A DNA stretch of 64,000 nucleotides from assembly GCF_008831285.2 (NCBI RefSeq), contig NC_045140.1:16800370-16864369 (forward strand), in the 5' to 3' direction. Made by a program: the position numbers and the translations under genes. Each line of letters starts with the position of its first letter. Within the stretch, counting starts at the first letter, position 1. Positions 13,568 through 34,330 of the stretch are shown here, piece by piece. A model generated the notes under the pieces. It ran no database searches, was not told the origin of the DNA, and saw only the letters and a program-made list of their open reading frames with translations. The stretch comes from Nymphaea colorata (Eukaryota; Streptophyta; Magnoliopsida; Nymphaeales; Nymphaeaceae).

Positions 13568-13607
13568 CACGTGGCCGAGAGCCAGCGGGTTTATGAGGAC
13601 ACGTGGC
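13568..13607 (+). promoter_or_regulatory. Two G-box/ABRE-like motifs in the aldolase promoter
   Basis: CACGTGGC occurs at 13568-13575 and again at 13600-13607, 32 bp apart and about 200 bp upstream of the aldolase start codon. In plants this core is bound by bZIP (ABF/GBF) and bHLH factors and mediates ABA, light or stress responses. A possible TATA-like TTTAAA lies near 13643. The function is inferred from motif knowledge only. Confidence 0.6.
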
Positions 13608-13800
13608 GAGCGGAGGACGGTTATTCCTATGTGCCCTCTTCTTTAAATCCACGAGTCGGTCCACCGGTTTCTTTACTGCTTTACTCTTAATAGGTCCCCG
13701 GGAGAGTGAGCTTCCCTGTGCTCTCCAGAATCTTTCTTTCACGCCTCTGTCGCCTTCTCTCCCGCCTCCGATCTAGGGTTTCTTCTTCTTCCAGTCGAAG

Positions 13801-15820
13801 ATGTCGGCCTACAACGGGAAGTACTCAGGTGAATACCAGTGGCCGGTCTCTCTTATCTCGTTTCTCGTCTGCCTAGTTGTTGATAAGTTTTGATGTTGCA
13901 ACTTTGATGTCTTCTGTTAGATCATGGTAGGTTGGCTCCTCTCCTTTTATGAGGGTCTTCTTAGTGAGTTGCTGAAAGTTTCTCTTTCTCTTTCTTTTCT
14001 GACATCATTTGAGCTTCTGATCACGGAAAGTGATTTTGTTTTGATTTGTTCTGGTTTTTCAGTGGGCTTCTCCTTGAGATCCTATCTTGCGTATCTTCTT
14101 CTTCATCTGCTTCTGGTTTTCTGGACTCTGTTTATGTTCATCTCGCTCCCTGATTTATATACTGCGAAAGATGCTTATTTCCCCTTTCTTCTTCTTTCTT
14201 TTCCCGCCTTTTCAAAACGATAACTAGAGAAGCGATCTTGAAAAAACTGGATTTGTACCCCCAAGTTAGGCATGCGTACTGGGAGAATCACTCATTCTCA
14301 GAAGAAGCGTTTCTAGAAGCTTGTTTTCTGCTGGAAGAAATGTTTCTAAAAACGTTTTTGCTTGGACCTGTCTGGCATGTTCTAGATTTTTTTGCATATA
14401 AAGTTTGTCCGCATGTCACGATTATACTTTAGTATTATTCATTTATTTTTCTTTATCTAGTCCAAACTTATAAGAGACCGTGAAGCGTGATCTAGCTGCG
14501 ACGGTTCTCCTCTCCAAACGTATCTAAGATGGATCTGAAAATTTGTTGTGTTTTTGTAGCGTCTCGTTAAGTGTATCGGACATTAAAAGGCCCCTTTTCT
14601 GTTTAGCTTTTATTAATTATCTTAACTCTTAAGATTTTTTTTTTCTTTTATTTGTTATGGACCTATGGTAAGAGGCGCTTCATTATGTTTCTCCTCGGGG
14701 TCCTGATTTAGTAGAAAGGTTTATCTATTTCCTTTGCATTCTTGTCCTTAATATTGCGCTAATATATGCAGAGGAACTTATCAAGAATGCTAAATACATT
14801 GCGACTCCCGGCAAGGGCATCCTTGCTGCCGACGAGAGCACCGGCACCATCGGCAAGCGTCTCGCCAGTATCAACGTCGAGAATGTAGAGGCTAACCGCC
14901 AAGCCCTCCGCCAACTACTCTTTACAGCCCCTGGTGCTTTGCCTTACCTCTCGGGTGTCATCCTCTTCGAAGAGACCCTCTACCAGAAGACCACCTCCGG
15001 CAAGCCCTTCGTCGACGTCCTTCTTGACGGCGGGGTTCTTCCCGGCATCAAGGTCGACAAGGGCACCGTCGAGATCGCCGGAACCAATGGAGAGACCACC
15101 ACTCAGGGCCTTGACGGCCTTGCTGCCCGGTGCCAGCAATACTACAAGGCCGGCGCCCGGTTCGCGAAATGGCGTGCTGTTCTCAAGATCGGACCTACGG
15201 AGCCAACCGAGCTCGCAATCCAGCAGAACGCTCATGGCCTAGCTCGCTATGCCATTATTTGCCAAGAGAACGGCCTCGTCCCCATCGTCGAGCCGGAGAT
15301 CCTGACGGACGGCAGCCATGACATTCAGAAATGTGCGGCAGTAACAGAGCGAGTGTTGGCAGCTGTATACAAGGCCCTCAACGATCACCATGTTCTCCTT
15401 GAGGGTTCTCTTCTCAAGCCCAATATGGTGACATCTGGTTCCGACTGCCCGAAGAAGGCAACGCCGGAGGAGGTCGCCGACTACACGGTTCGGGCGCTTC
15501 TGCGCACTGTTCCCGCCGCCGTTCCAGGCATCATGTTCCTCTCAGGAGGGCAGAGTGAGGAGGAGGCGTCGGTGAATCTGAACGCCATGAACAAGCTGGA
15601 TGTGCTGAAGCCATGGACATTGTCGTTCTCATTTGGGCGTGCCCTGCAGCAGAGCACGCTGAAGACATGGAAGGGAAAAGAGGAGAACGTTAAGGCTGCA
15701 CAGGAGGCGTTCCTGACGAGGTGCAAGGCCAACTCGGACGCCACGCTTGGCAAGTATGCTGGTGGTAATGCCGGCGGATTGGCCTCTGAGAGCCTCCATG
15801 TGAAGGGATACAAGTACTAA
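13801..15820 (+). CDS. FBA: Fructose-bisphosphate aldolase, cytosolic class I
   Basis: The enzyme cleaves fructose 1,6-bisphosphate to dihydroxyacetone phosphate and glyceraldehyde 3-phosphate in cytosolic glycolysis and gluconeogenesis. Exon 1 is 13801-13828 (ATG, 28 bp, ends in phase 1) and exon 2 is 14772-15820. Together they give 358 aa, the normal length for plant cytosolic isoforms. There is no plastid transit peptide. Visible features are [17 protein letters not shown] (about 23-39), the active-site KWR around Lys142, the Schiff-base lysine in [11 protein letters not shown] at about residue 225, [11 protein letters not shown], and the C-terminal tyrosine (KGYKY) typical of class I enzymes. 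The codons are GC-rich at third positions, unlike the neighbouring genes. The 943-bp intron after codon 9 matches the common layout of this subfamily. The leader is pyrimidine-rich. No lesions are seen. Confidence 0.97.
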
Positions 15821-16933
15821 GTGTTTTATCCTTGGCTGTGCTGTGGATCTTCATCCGCCTGTGTTTTTTTCTTTTCCTCAGAAACAGATGTTTTGTCCTA
15901 TTTCTGTCGGACGTTCGTGGCTGCTTATGACAAATTTTATCGTGCTAGTAGTTGGTTTTGAGATAATTTTGTCTTGCTCTCCCTCTCTCTCTAGTGGCTG
16001 GTTTTGAGATAATTTTGTCATCCAATATCTCTCGTTTTCTCTCTCTAATTTTATTGATCTTCTGGTTATGGGAGTGGGATGATCTTCGGACCCCGTATGC
16101 CTCCTCTCTACGTTGGCCGAGTAGCATTGAGATCTTTGTAACATTACTGATCGGTGCATGGTGTTGGCTTTGTTTCACTGTTTGAGAGTCGGAACATTTT
16201 TAATCGTTTATTTTGGCCAGCGTCGCCTTGCATGCGAGTTTATAGGGAAATATAGCCCGCGCACCAGAGATAGAATGGAACAAAAGGCCCCCAACTTCCA
16301 CTTCGAGTTTTGAAAGTCTGCCAGCTACTAATCACTGAAGTGAGTTTCGTTAGTCTGCAGCTGAAGTTTCAGACGTTTTAATGCCGAGACGGTAAAAGTA
16401 CTCTCTCTTCGAGCAATAGACTTGGCAAAATATATTCGAGTAAATGCATTCTCATATATTCGCGAAATTAGTTCATCTAAGAACTGGCTACTTTATGCCA
16501 ATCTCTTGGTCTCTGTCCGCCTGTTTTTTGGATTTGTCAAGGTACCGCGAACTGCTCTTTGTTGACACCATCAAGAAAAGACGGACAATTTTTTTATTAC
16601 GAAGATGACGGATCACAGGCAGAAATTACGGGAAGAAAGCAGAGGTTTCGAAAATGGCGAGTGAGACAGAACATGGGGATTGGGGAAAGAAATCACAAAA
16701 GCCATTATTAGAAAATTGCTTCATAACGTATGAACATCAAAGCCGCAAGGCAATAGAGTGGAAGCCTCACACACTGGCTCGTAGTTTATATATATATATA
16801 GAGAGAGAAAGAAAATTAGAGGAGAAAAATAGACGCTCGAGGAGACGACACAACTATCCCGAAGAGCAAGTAGTTACTTCCAGAATCTAGGCCTCATATA
16901 AAAAATGGCAAAAATGTGCAGATATCGGGCGTC
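15821..16933. other. Convergent intergenic region (aldolase and UKL 3' ends)
   Basis: This region is about 1.1 kb and holds the 3' untranslated sequences of the plus-strand aldolase and minus-strand UKL genes. A short TA run followed by GA repeats lies near 16787-16812. A direct repeat containing GGTTTTGAGATAATTTTGTC occurs near 15954 and 16000. No gene is seen. Confidence 0.6.
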
Positions 16934-26284
<9,351 letters not shown>

Positions 26285-29200
26285 AAGAGTCAACAGAATC
26301 ACCAAAACTAGAACAAAAAATATTATTGAATCAGCATGAGGAATGAAAACAACATTGAAAAAAACAAGTAAATTTATCTATGACAAACTCCAGTATATGA
26401 TTGCTAAGTATTGATTGACAACATGATTGCGAAACAAGCTTGTTATGTTAAAGAAAATAAGCTGATTATGGGTGCGGAGGCACCCAAGCAAAATGAATCT
26501 GGGCTAAACCTGTAATGACTATTGCAAACAAATAAAAGCCTGAAACTGAATGCTGCAATTGAATCTAGATCACTAAATCAGGATGCTGCTCAGATGAACA
26601 AGGAGATCAAAGAATAACCAAGGAAGCTGAGAAATCTTCTTATAATCATATCCTTGAGAAGGCCACAATAAAAGTGATAAAAAAGCTAAAAATGGTAAAG
26701 AAAACAAAATCTTTAAAGGAGTATGCGTGCATGCACCCATTGCCAGAGCAAATCCAAGACTTTGTGCAACAATTTGTTCTATGGAGTATTCCCAGGCTTC
26801 TGAATGAACGAATAGGTTTCAAACATCAAGAAAATGCCTACTACTCCGGAATTGATCTAACAAGTACTCCGTCATTCACACCTGCGCGTGCACACACGTA
26901 CACACACACAAAGTCTGTTCCAGAAGTGTCTTTTGAAAAGGTTACTCAATAAATGGCTCAATTTGAATCGCCTTCACACTAAATTTTCAGAAAAATAAAA
27001 AAGAACATTATCTGTAGCAGAAAAAAAGAGTTAACGCCTTCAAATTCAATCTGTCGCTCGCGCAAATCTCAGCATATGTTTCTGAAGAAAAACAGAGACG
27101 CCCAGACAAGAACGGCGCCACAGAGCGCAAAAAGTTGCATCAAAGTATCCAACTTCTCCAAGATATGTGGATAAGTTAGTCCATTCCTACACCAAGTTAG
27201 TCCTCCAGCCTGCCTAAAATCTTTGCCGCATCTAACATAGAGATAGACACAGAGAAGCGGGAGGGGGGAAGTGAAAAAAAAAAAATGAAAAAAACAAAAA
27301 CAAACCAAAACAGCTTTTCAAATCACTAAAAATTCAATCAAGTGCCTTGAATCCATTGCAAAGACGTAAACGAGATTTTCAAGCAGACGCTGCGAGGAGA
27401 CAAGAAAGGCAAAGAAGGAATGGGTAATGCGGCATCGTGGAGAAAGCAAACCTCAGAAACGTGGCTATTTTCTTCCTCTTCCTCGATCTGCTTGCCTTCT
27501 TCTCCGTAATGTTCGAGATCTCAACAGTTCGACGGAAGGAGGAGGAGGAGGAGGAGGAGGAGAAGAAGAAAGAAAGAAGAAGCAGCAGGAAGGAAAGAAG
27601 GAAGGATCGGTGCGCCAGAGGAGCTCGCGTGGCAGAGGCTCTATAGCGACTCAGCATCGGCCGCGGCATCCAGAAAACGCCCTTGCGCTTGGGAGAATTA
27701 TCGAAGATGCCATTCCTTTCGGCGTCGAAAACGCCTCCGCGGGCGGAGCATCTTCCATGGCAGTTTTAGGGCTGCTCTCTGCTAAGTGTCACCACCGGGT
27801 GCAGATCTGGGTCGGGATCCAAATCCAACTTCCAGACATTCGGATCCTGCTTCGTTTCGTTCAACGGAACCGTGAGACCTAATCGTGCGTGCGTGGCCCA
27901 TAAAATCACAAGCAACGATATTAGCCAACTCGTGGCTGAAAAGGGACCCGGTATCCAATGGCTTGTCGGTGCATGGAAAAGAATTAAAGTAGATCCATTG
28001 CTTCATTTGATAAGTATTTGTCTCACTTTTAGGTCAGATTCATGAGAAGATAATACCAAAGTATCATTGCTCTTAAATAGCACTTATGAGACCTATGATA
28101 GGATAAGTGATTGTTTTATATTAAAATATTATTTGTTATCAACATGCACCAATACAAGTTGAGTTGATGTGAAGCTTGTTTAAATGCTTGCCTCCATTTT
28201 TGTGTGAATGAGAGAGACTCACCGACCGACAGGGAGCAGAAACTTTCACCTAACTCTTTATTCTTTTTAATATACATCCCTTATTTTGAGAACGTTTGTG
28301 TGTGGCCCCTTTTATATATACATACATCAGTAGTGTCCCTGTGCCAACCCCTTCATTCATAAACTTTTCGTATTTTATGCCAATATGCACGTGGAAAAAA
28401 ACATCGTATTTTTTTGTAAGCAAGAATGCTTTACCAGTAGTGAGAGGGGGTATTATAATTTAATGCTAATTAGAATTACAGTTTTTAAATGAGTACCACT
28501 GTAGTTTTCAATAAATTCATCAACAGATCGTTGGACCAAATTTATTGGCAATATGTTGACTCGAGAGGGGAAAAGAGGAAGAGGGGAGAGATATTTATAT
28601 AAACCGGCAGGATGTGAGCACTATGTCCAAGTCCAATTATAGAAATCAATTAATACAGCTATAATTTTGTCTCACAAAAGGTAGGTTCGGCTAGAATGGC
28701 GGAAAATATTTTTCTGGGGTTTTCTTAAATTCGTGCGTTCTTCTTATTGTCATTAAAAAGAGAAAGTGCGTTACTAATTAAGCGTTTTGAATAGGTCTTT
28801 GGGTTTAAATTTGTTAATTTAGATTAATTTGATCCAATTAAACGATGGTAGCAGATTTTTCTGAAAGAAAAGAGTTGCTGTAACGGAGGGCGTGAATCAA
28901 TGTTTGAGAAACTATGAAACCCCATTTTGGCTTGTTAGGAAACCAATATGAATTTTGAGAATCATAAAGAAAAAGAAGTCTAAGGTAATGTTGTTTACTA
29001 CATTAAAAGATTAGCATTGTAAGATTTGGATCTTCGCGTGGTGTTTGGGTTTGGTTGGTGGTTCAAAGCATCTATGCAAGGGAATTTCTATTATTTTCTG
29101 GCCTTTCTGTCGCCATCTTATAAAAAAGGCACCCAACATTTCACTGTTGGGATTTTAGGCTCCACTGTCACTGCCACGTCAAGAACACGCATTCTAAGCT

Positions 29201-29903
29201 AATGGACAGGCTTGAAAGGCCTTTATAGTTTGAAAAAATCCAACAGGTTTTGCTTTGAAAGAAGCGGCATCTTGCATAATTTGGTAAAACTGACCATTCC
29301 CTACCCACGTGCTCCTGGCATGTGTAGGCCCTGAGCTTGTTTGAGATTTGAACCAAGGATTGACTGCCTACCAGTTGCTCCATATCTCGCAGATGCCAAA
29401 CTTGCTAATCAAGTTTTACACGTATAATCAATAACTTGTAAGTTATCTAACCAGATCTTCCTATTCATTTATCATCATCTATTTAATATTATCCATATCT
29501 CCACAACGTCGGATCCACTTTCAGTCACTAGTGATTCAGGTAATTTCATTTCTTTTGGGAGCATTTTATATATACAAACAATCAAATATCAATTCTTTTG
29601 GGAGCATTTATATATACGAACAATCAAATATTTTGAAACAATAATATGAAATGAGCATATTTTGTGACTGCTAGTGTATGCAGCAGCCCACACCAGCTCC
29701 CATGTGCTTTATGAATTGTCTGCAAGGTTGGGTAGTAAGAGAGTCGCATTCCGGTCCATCAATTAAGGTCTTACCACCCTAATCCTAATGTTTAACACCT
29801 ACAAACAGGTGATGCACCTTTTGCATGTTCACACCCGACCAGCTATGCCAAGCCTACATATCGGTGCTCTTGAAAATCTAAAACTGTAACGAGTCCTCAT
29901 GTT
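26285..29903. other. UKL upstream region and following intergenic DNA
   Basis: A TAG acceptor just upstream of the UKL ATG (near 26310) suggests a noncoding leader exon farther up. A strongly purine-rich block with GGA repeats (27538-27600, pyrimidine-rich on the UKL strand) has the look of a leader or core promoter. From about 28 kb on I see no gene, only AT-rich sequence. Confidence 0.5.
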
Positions 29904-29978
29904 GACCAGCTATGTAACGCCCCTTGTCGACCAGCTATGTAACGCCCCTTGTCGACCAGCTATGTAACGCCCCTTGTA
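29904..29978. repeat. 25-bp tandem repeat, three copies
   Basis: Three consecutive, essentially identical units start with GACCAGCTATGTAACGCCCC. A partial related piece (CCCGACCAGCTATG) lies about 70 bp upstream. No gene overlaps it. Confidence 0.9.
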
Positions 29979-32900
29979 CGAATTAATGTCTCTCAAACCA
30001 AAATTTTTGTCTGGCATTGGTCCCCGTTTTGTATGTTTGTATTAATAGAATTAGTACCAGACACTCATCACTACCATGGTGCACTTTCTTTTGTTTTTTT
30101 GTTGAGGTTAGGCAATCAACGACTGAATTCAGGTGAGGTGAATAGAAAACGACGCAACATTGCTGGTCCAGAACAACTGCACAATTTCCTTCAACTCCAA
30201 CTTCCAAAACACAAGTTGTAAGCCAGGTGGGAGGATCTGTAGCTCACTAAATGGCAGCAATATTCAGTCTCTTCTTTCAGGAGTTCACAGTGAGGTCGGT
30301 CTTCGCTGTTCCGAACGAAGAGGGTAGGAAGTGTGTGAGGGACATCATGTGTGGGCTCCCGGCTCCCTTCATTTTAGCATGTGGAAAACGGAACTAGTGC
30401 CGAATGGAACTGTGAATCAAACGGAGACTTCGTTGTCAGTGACGTCGGTCTCAAACGCTTTTACGATGCTTAAGGTGAGGCATCCACGTGACTTTGACTA
30501 TAGGACCACGATTGTGTTGGACCAGCGGCTGAGCCAAAAGAGTGGGAAGCACACGATGTTCCCCCATGAGACTCAGGCCTACGGTTTGGTTCCTTAGAGA
30601 TGAATGTGTTGGAGTTACGTATGGTTGAAATCAAATCTGATACAGTTGAAAAGTATTAACTTTATATCAGATTCAACTCAATTGCAGCAAATCAAAAAGA
30701 AAGAAAGAAAAAAAAAACCATGATAAACTAGTAAAAAATAAATTTAATTCTTAGTTAATTTCTTTTAAGCATATATTGACATCCAGAGTGTCCCATGAAT
30801 GTACCAATAGATTGGAACAAATTCATGTAACCCTAGTTCTATAGTTCCATGAATCTTCCAAATCTTTGGGGCAAATTTATGCACCCAATGCCAACCATCA
30901 AACAAACAAACAAACAGGAGAGACAGTAAAGAGCGGCTTCATGGATTTATTTTCTCACCTTTCTTAGTAAAAAGGAACCGTTTCTATAGTCTGGAACGCC
31001 CTGGTTGAAACTATGGAATGGAACGCGATTTTCGAGGTACGTACAGCTGAGGATATCCAGATCCAGATCCAGATCCAGTGGTTCATTTAATCTGACAGTT
31101 GGATTCGTACGGCCTCCCCTGCAGCTTGCATGTTCGGCGCCGAACAAGGGGCCTCATGTTCTGTTGTGTGGGGGGAAAACATTTTCCATTTTTTGAAGAA
31201 GAATTACATATTGTAGTAATTTTTCAAATAACTGGCTTTTGATTTATTTATTTTTTCGCCTTTGCCCTTGTGGTTGTAGGAGTGTCCGTCCACCTTTCAA
31301 GTAGAAGAGCATTTCCGTAATTTCCAGCTCCTAACATGGGCTGCCTCGTATGAGGGCCCGAAAATATGACTTTGAGGTAATGTTGAATCTTTAAATGGTA
31401 TGAATGTCAGTTTCTCTTTTTTTTTTTTTTGTTTAATAAGGAAAATGGTTTCTTAGTCAGCATCTATCAATCCAGTACTAAAGGAAGAAAAGAAGGACTC
31501 CAGAGAAGCAAGGCTTATCCAATTTAATCAGATTGAGACGGATCGGGCCAAGCTGGGCCCGAACCTAATAGTGCGCCCCTCTTTCCCGCGTCCAATTGGT
31601 GTCACATAAGTTCCTCTAAATAGAGGGAGAAGATTTTTTCTTTTTTCTTTTCCCCGTTTTTTCCTTCTGAAATAAAAAAACCACAGCCTCCCAAAGTTAA
31701 ATTTGGGCTGGATCTTGGGTAAAACACAAAATCCGAACTAAAGATACCCTAACCGGGTCCAAAATAGATGTAATGTCTAAACTTAGAAAAAATGTTAAAC
31801 TTTCCCTGTTTTGGTCTCAGACTTGGAGATTTTGTTGTAGAACAAAGCGCCGAGACTAGTCTTACTGGGCAGCCCTACTTCTGCTTATGCAACATTTGAT
31901 GCAAATCGAATCAAACACGAAACTGGATGCTCGGAACATCAGTTTCTTAGACGCCGAGAAAACTTCAGTTTCTTTGACGTATTGGAATTTCTTGGTATGC
32001 ACTGTCAAATTCGTGTTTGACTTTTCCAGCAAGTCAAACACGACTCTGTGTGCTCGGCAACTCAAGAAGTCTAATGTTTATTTAGGGACAGTTTGGCAAC
32101 AACATTGGACAGATTCGAAAGAACACTGTGTTACAGTGTTCGATAACGCAATCATATCTAATGCTTGTATGGTAAGCCACAATGAAACCCCAACACCAGG
32201 TGAAGATCTAGAAACAGGTTTCGAGTCGGATACTAGTGAACTGGATCCAGTACGTTTGATATCCGACTTCAAGGTTCAAGTCTGTGTATGTACAATGACC
32301 TGACATTGGAAATATGAGATTATAAGCTGATCAGATCCAGCTCCAGTTTTAGATGTTCTTCGAGTCTTAGCTGATCATATCGGGTCCCGGCTGTTTGACC
32401 GGATCCAGATTGGGTATTATTCCCAATAGAAATTTGAATCTGTTCCAACTGAAGAGAAGTTAGATTAGCAACCTTTCTGGCCATGATCCGTCCGTGCCCA
32501 TTCTCACGAAGCTCTGCTAGGTCATCAACAAGCTTAACTCGGTTCAACAGATCCTAGAATATTCAGTCATGTAAGGCCGATCTGATCCCAGTCAATTGTT
32601 TGATTATCCAGACCCGGTAGTGTGTGAACGGACCAGAAAACCACCCTTACTGCCATTCACTTTTGTTCTTGGGTGGAGCCAGAAATTTTTGTTTATAAGG
32701 GCATTAAATATATAAGTAAAAAAATTTTAGTTGGCCTTAGGTTTCATGGAGCTGATCCATATAATTGAACCCAAATCTAGTCATTCAGAACACTGATCCA
32801 TATAATTGGACCCAAATCTAATAATTAAGAACTTGGTTTAGGAGTTGGCTCCATGGAGTGCAGCCGACACTTACCTTCAACCTTGCTTTGTAATGCGTCG

Positions 32901-33539
32901 ACAAAGGCATCTCAGCCACAAAAGCTGTGGTTACTGCTTCCGTTGCAGAGAGATCAGATTCACGTGGATTAACGGTCGGTAGGGCCAATGAGATCAAAAA
33001 ATAACCTCAGGTAGAACTGTTGGAATTTTCTCTCCATAACGCATATACAAAACCAAACGTATATACCCTAAACAGGATCATGCTCATGCTAAATTATTAA
33101 AATAAATGAAACCTTAAACTGAAGTGGAAGCGTACCTGAATCCATCTGTTCTGGTGCACGGGAAGATCGCAGCAGGGTCTTCTAGGGTACGTGCGGCGCG
33201 CTTGAGGTCTCTCTCAGATAGGGAAGAGGAAAACCCTAGAAACCAATGTTTCTAGCAACCCTTGCACGACCCCAGGGACCACTACCATTTTATAATAAGG
33301 ACAATTACGGATTCCGCCCATCAAAGACTCCGTAATTACGTACTGGTATCTATACATTTCAAAATTACCTCATACCATCTAAAATGACGTAATATCTCAA
33401 AATGCAATCACTTAAGTGGAAAGACACCCATAATGTCTGAAATTCCTAATTGATATATGTCGGCCCACCAAATGATCTTACAAAAACACCTAAGATAATC
33501 CAGAAACAGGATAAAGATGATCCTCTTAACGTTTGCCTT
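29979..33539. other. Intergenic DNA, probably decayed repeats
   Basis: No intact gene is seen. The 30300-30600 frame and the 31887-32303 frame have no recognisable domains. 32145-32355 is repeated at 53772-53973. 32670-32760 resembles the MITE-like element at 3405. The block around 33017-33460 begins TGTTGGAA and could be a solo LTR, but no matching end or duplication could be fixed. Confidence 0.4.
32145..32355 (+). repeat. Dispersed repeat, copy 1 (copy 2 at 53772-53973)
   Basis: Both copies start AACGCAATCAT and end CAGTTTTAGATGT, with matching blocks through the middle in the same orientation and 21.6 kb apart. The sequence contains 'GATCCAG/GGATCC'-type words but no coding domain. It is probably a fragment of a mobile element. 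Confidence 0.65.
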
Positions 33540-34275
33540 GTCGAGCATGGTGACTTTCCCATCTCTCTTTTCTTCCCTCCCTCCCGCTTCTTCTCCTTCT
33601 TCTTCGTCGTCCTCTTCTTCTGCCTACCTCTTCTTACTTCTTTCCTTCTTCTTTTGTCGAGATTCTGTGCACGAGAGATAGTTACAGTTGAGCAGTAAGT
33701 CCCCCGAACATCCTCCCCCTCTTTAAAAGGAACGTCCAAAATAATGGTTCTGCCTCCGCCCACAAACACCATGTCAAGAACGCTTATATTAACCTCTTGT
33801 CCTGTTCAGGAGCCAGTTGAAACTGCATGTGCTTTCTCCCCAAAACACATCATAAGGGGTCAAAACCTCCTCCTCTCTCTCTCACTTTTAACGGAGGGGT
33901 CAAAACTGCATGTGTTGTCGTCCCAGCGAGAGCCATAGCCTCTCTCTTTCTTTTTTGCCCATAGGGTTCAGAGCAGTAAAATTTTCATCCCAATATCAAC
34001 TTTCCAAGGCCCCTTTATCTCAGAGGGAGTGAGAGTCAGAGGAGGCTTCAAACCCCCATGGTGTGTGAGGGAGTGAAAGCGCATGCAACTTTCAATTTTG
34101 GACGCGGCATGGCTTCAAAGAGGGGGAGGATGCTGGGAGGATTTACTTAGAGAGTTCCTAGAAAGAAATAAGGAAAAGAACCAAGAAGAGGTAGGCAAAA
34201 GAAGAAGAACAAGAAGAGATGAAGGAGGGAAGAAAGAGAGAAGAGGAGAGACGGGAAGGTCACCATGCTGGAATG
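33540..34275. repeat. Inverted repeat (arms about 33540-33765 and 34080-34275)
   Basis: The pyrimidine-rich left arm (AGCATGGTGACTTTCCC, then CTTCCCTCCCTCC, later CATCCTCCCCCTCTTT) is matched in reverse complement by the purine-rich right arm. A spacer of roughly 320 bp separates the arms. The minus-strand frame across the left arm contains a segment resembling the C-terminal end of Ty3/gypsy polyproteins, so it may be a retroelement remnant. Confidence 0.6.
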
Positions 34276-34330
34276 CAATCTATATTTTTAGATAGGGATC
34301 CAACTCAAATGAATAAGTGCAACTAAGTCT

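Noticed and set aside
13320..13742. Minus-strand open frame of 140 aa
   Set aside because: It covers the aldolase promoter with its G-boxes, is compositionally biased, and no domain is recognised.
14915..15235. Open frame of 106 aa on the minus strand
   Set aside because: It lies wholly antisense to the conserved aldolase exon. High GC at third positions keeps the opposite strand open.
27427..27882. Plus-strand open frame of 151 aa with a glycine/glutamate run
   Set aside because: The run comes from a GGA microsatellite in the probable UKL leader/promoter. The frame has no family resemblance and is antisense to UKL.
30331..30597. Plus-strand open frame of 88 aa
   Set aside because: The GC-rich patch keeps a frame open, but no domain or splice partner is seen.
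31887..32303. Plus-strand open frame of 138 aa
   Set aside because: It ends inside a dispersed repeat and has no recognisable domain or splice context.
33017..33460. Possible solo LTR beginning TGTTGGAA
   Set aside because: I could not find a matching CA end with a target-site duplication, nor a second copy in the window.
33446..33772. Minus-strand frame suggestive of a gypsy polyprotein end
   Set aside because: Only about ten residues look right and the rest is low-complexity basic sequence. Kept as a hint, not called as a gene.
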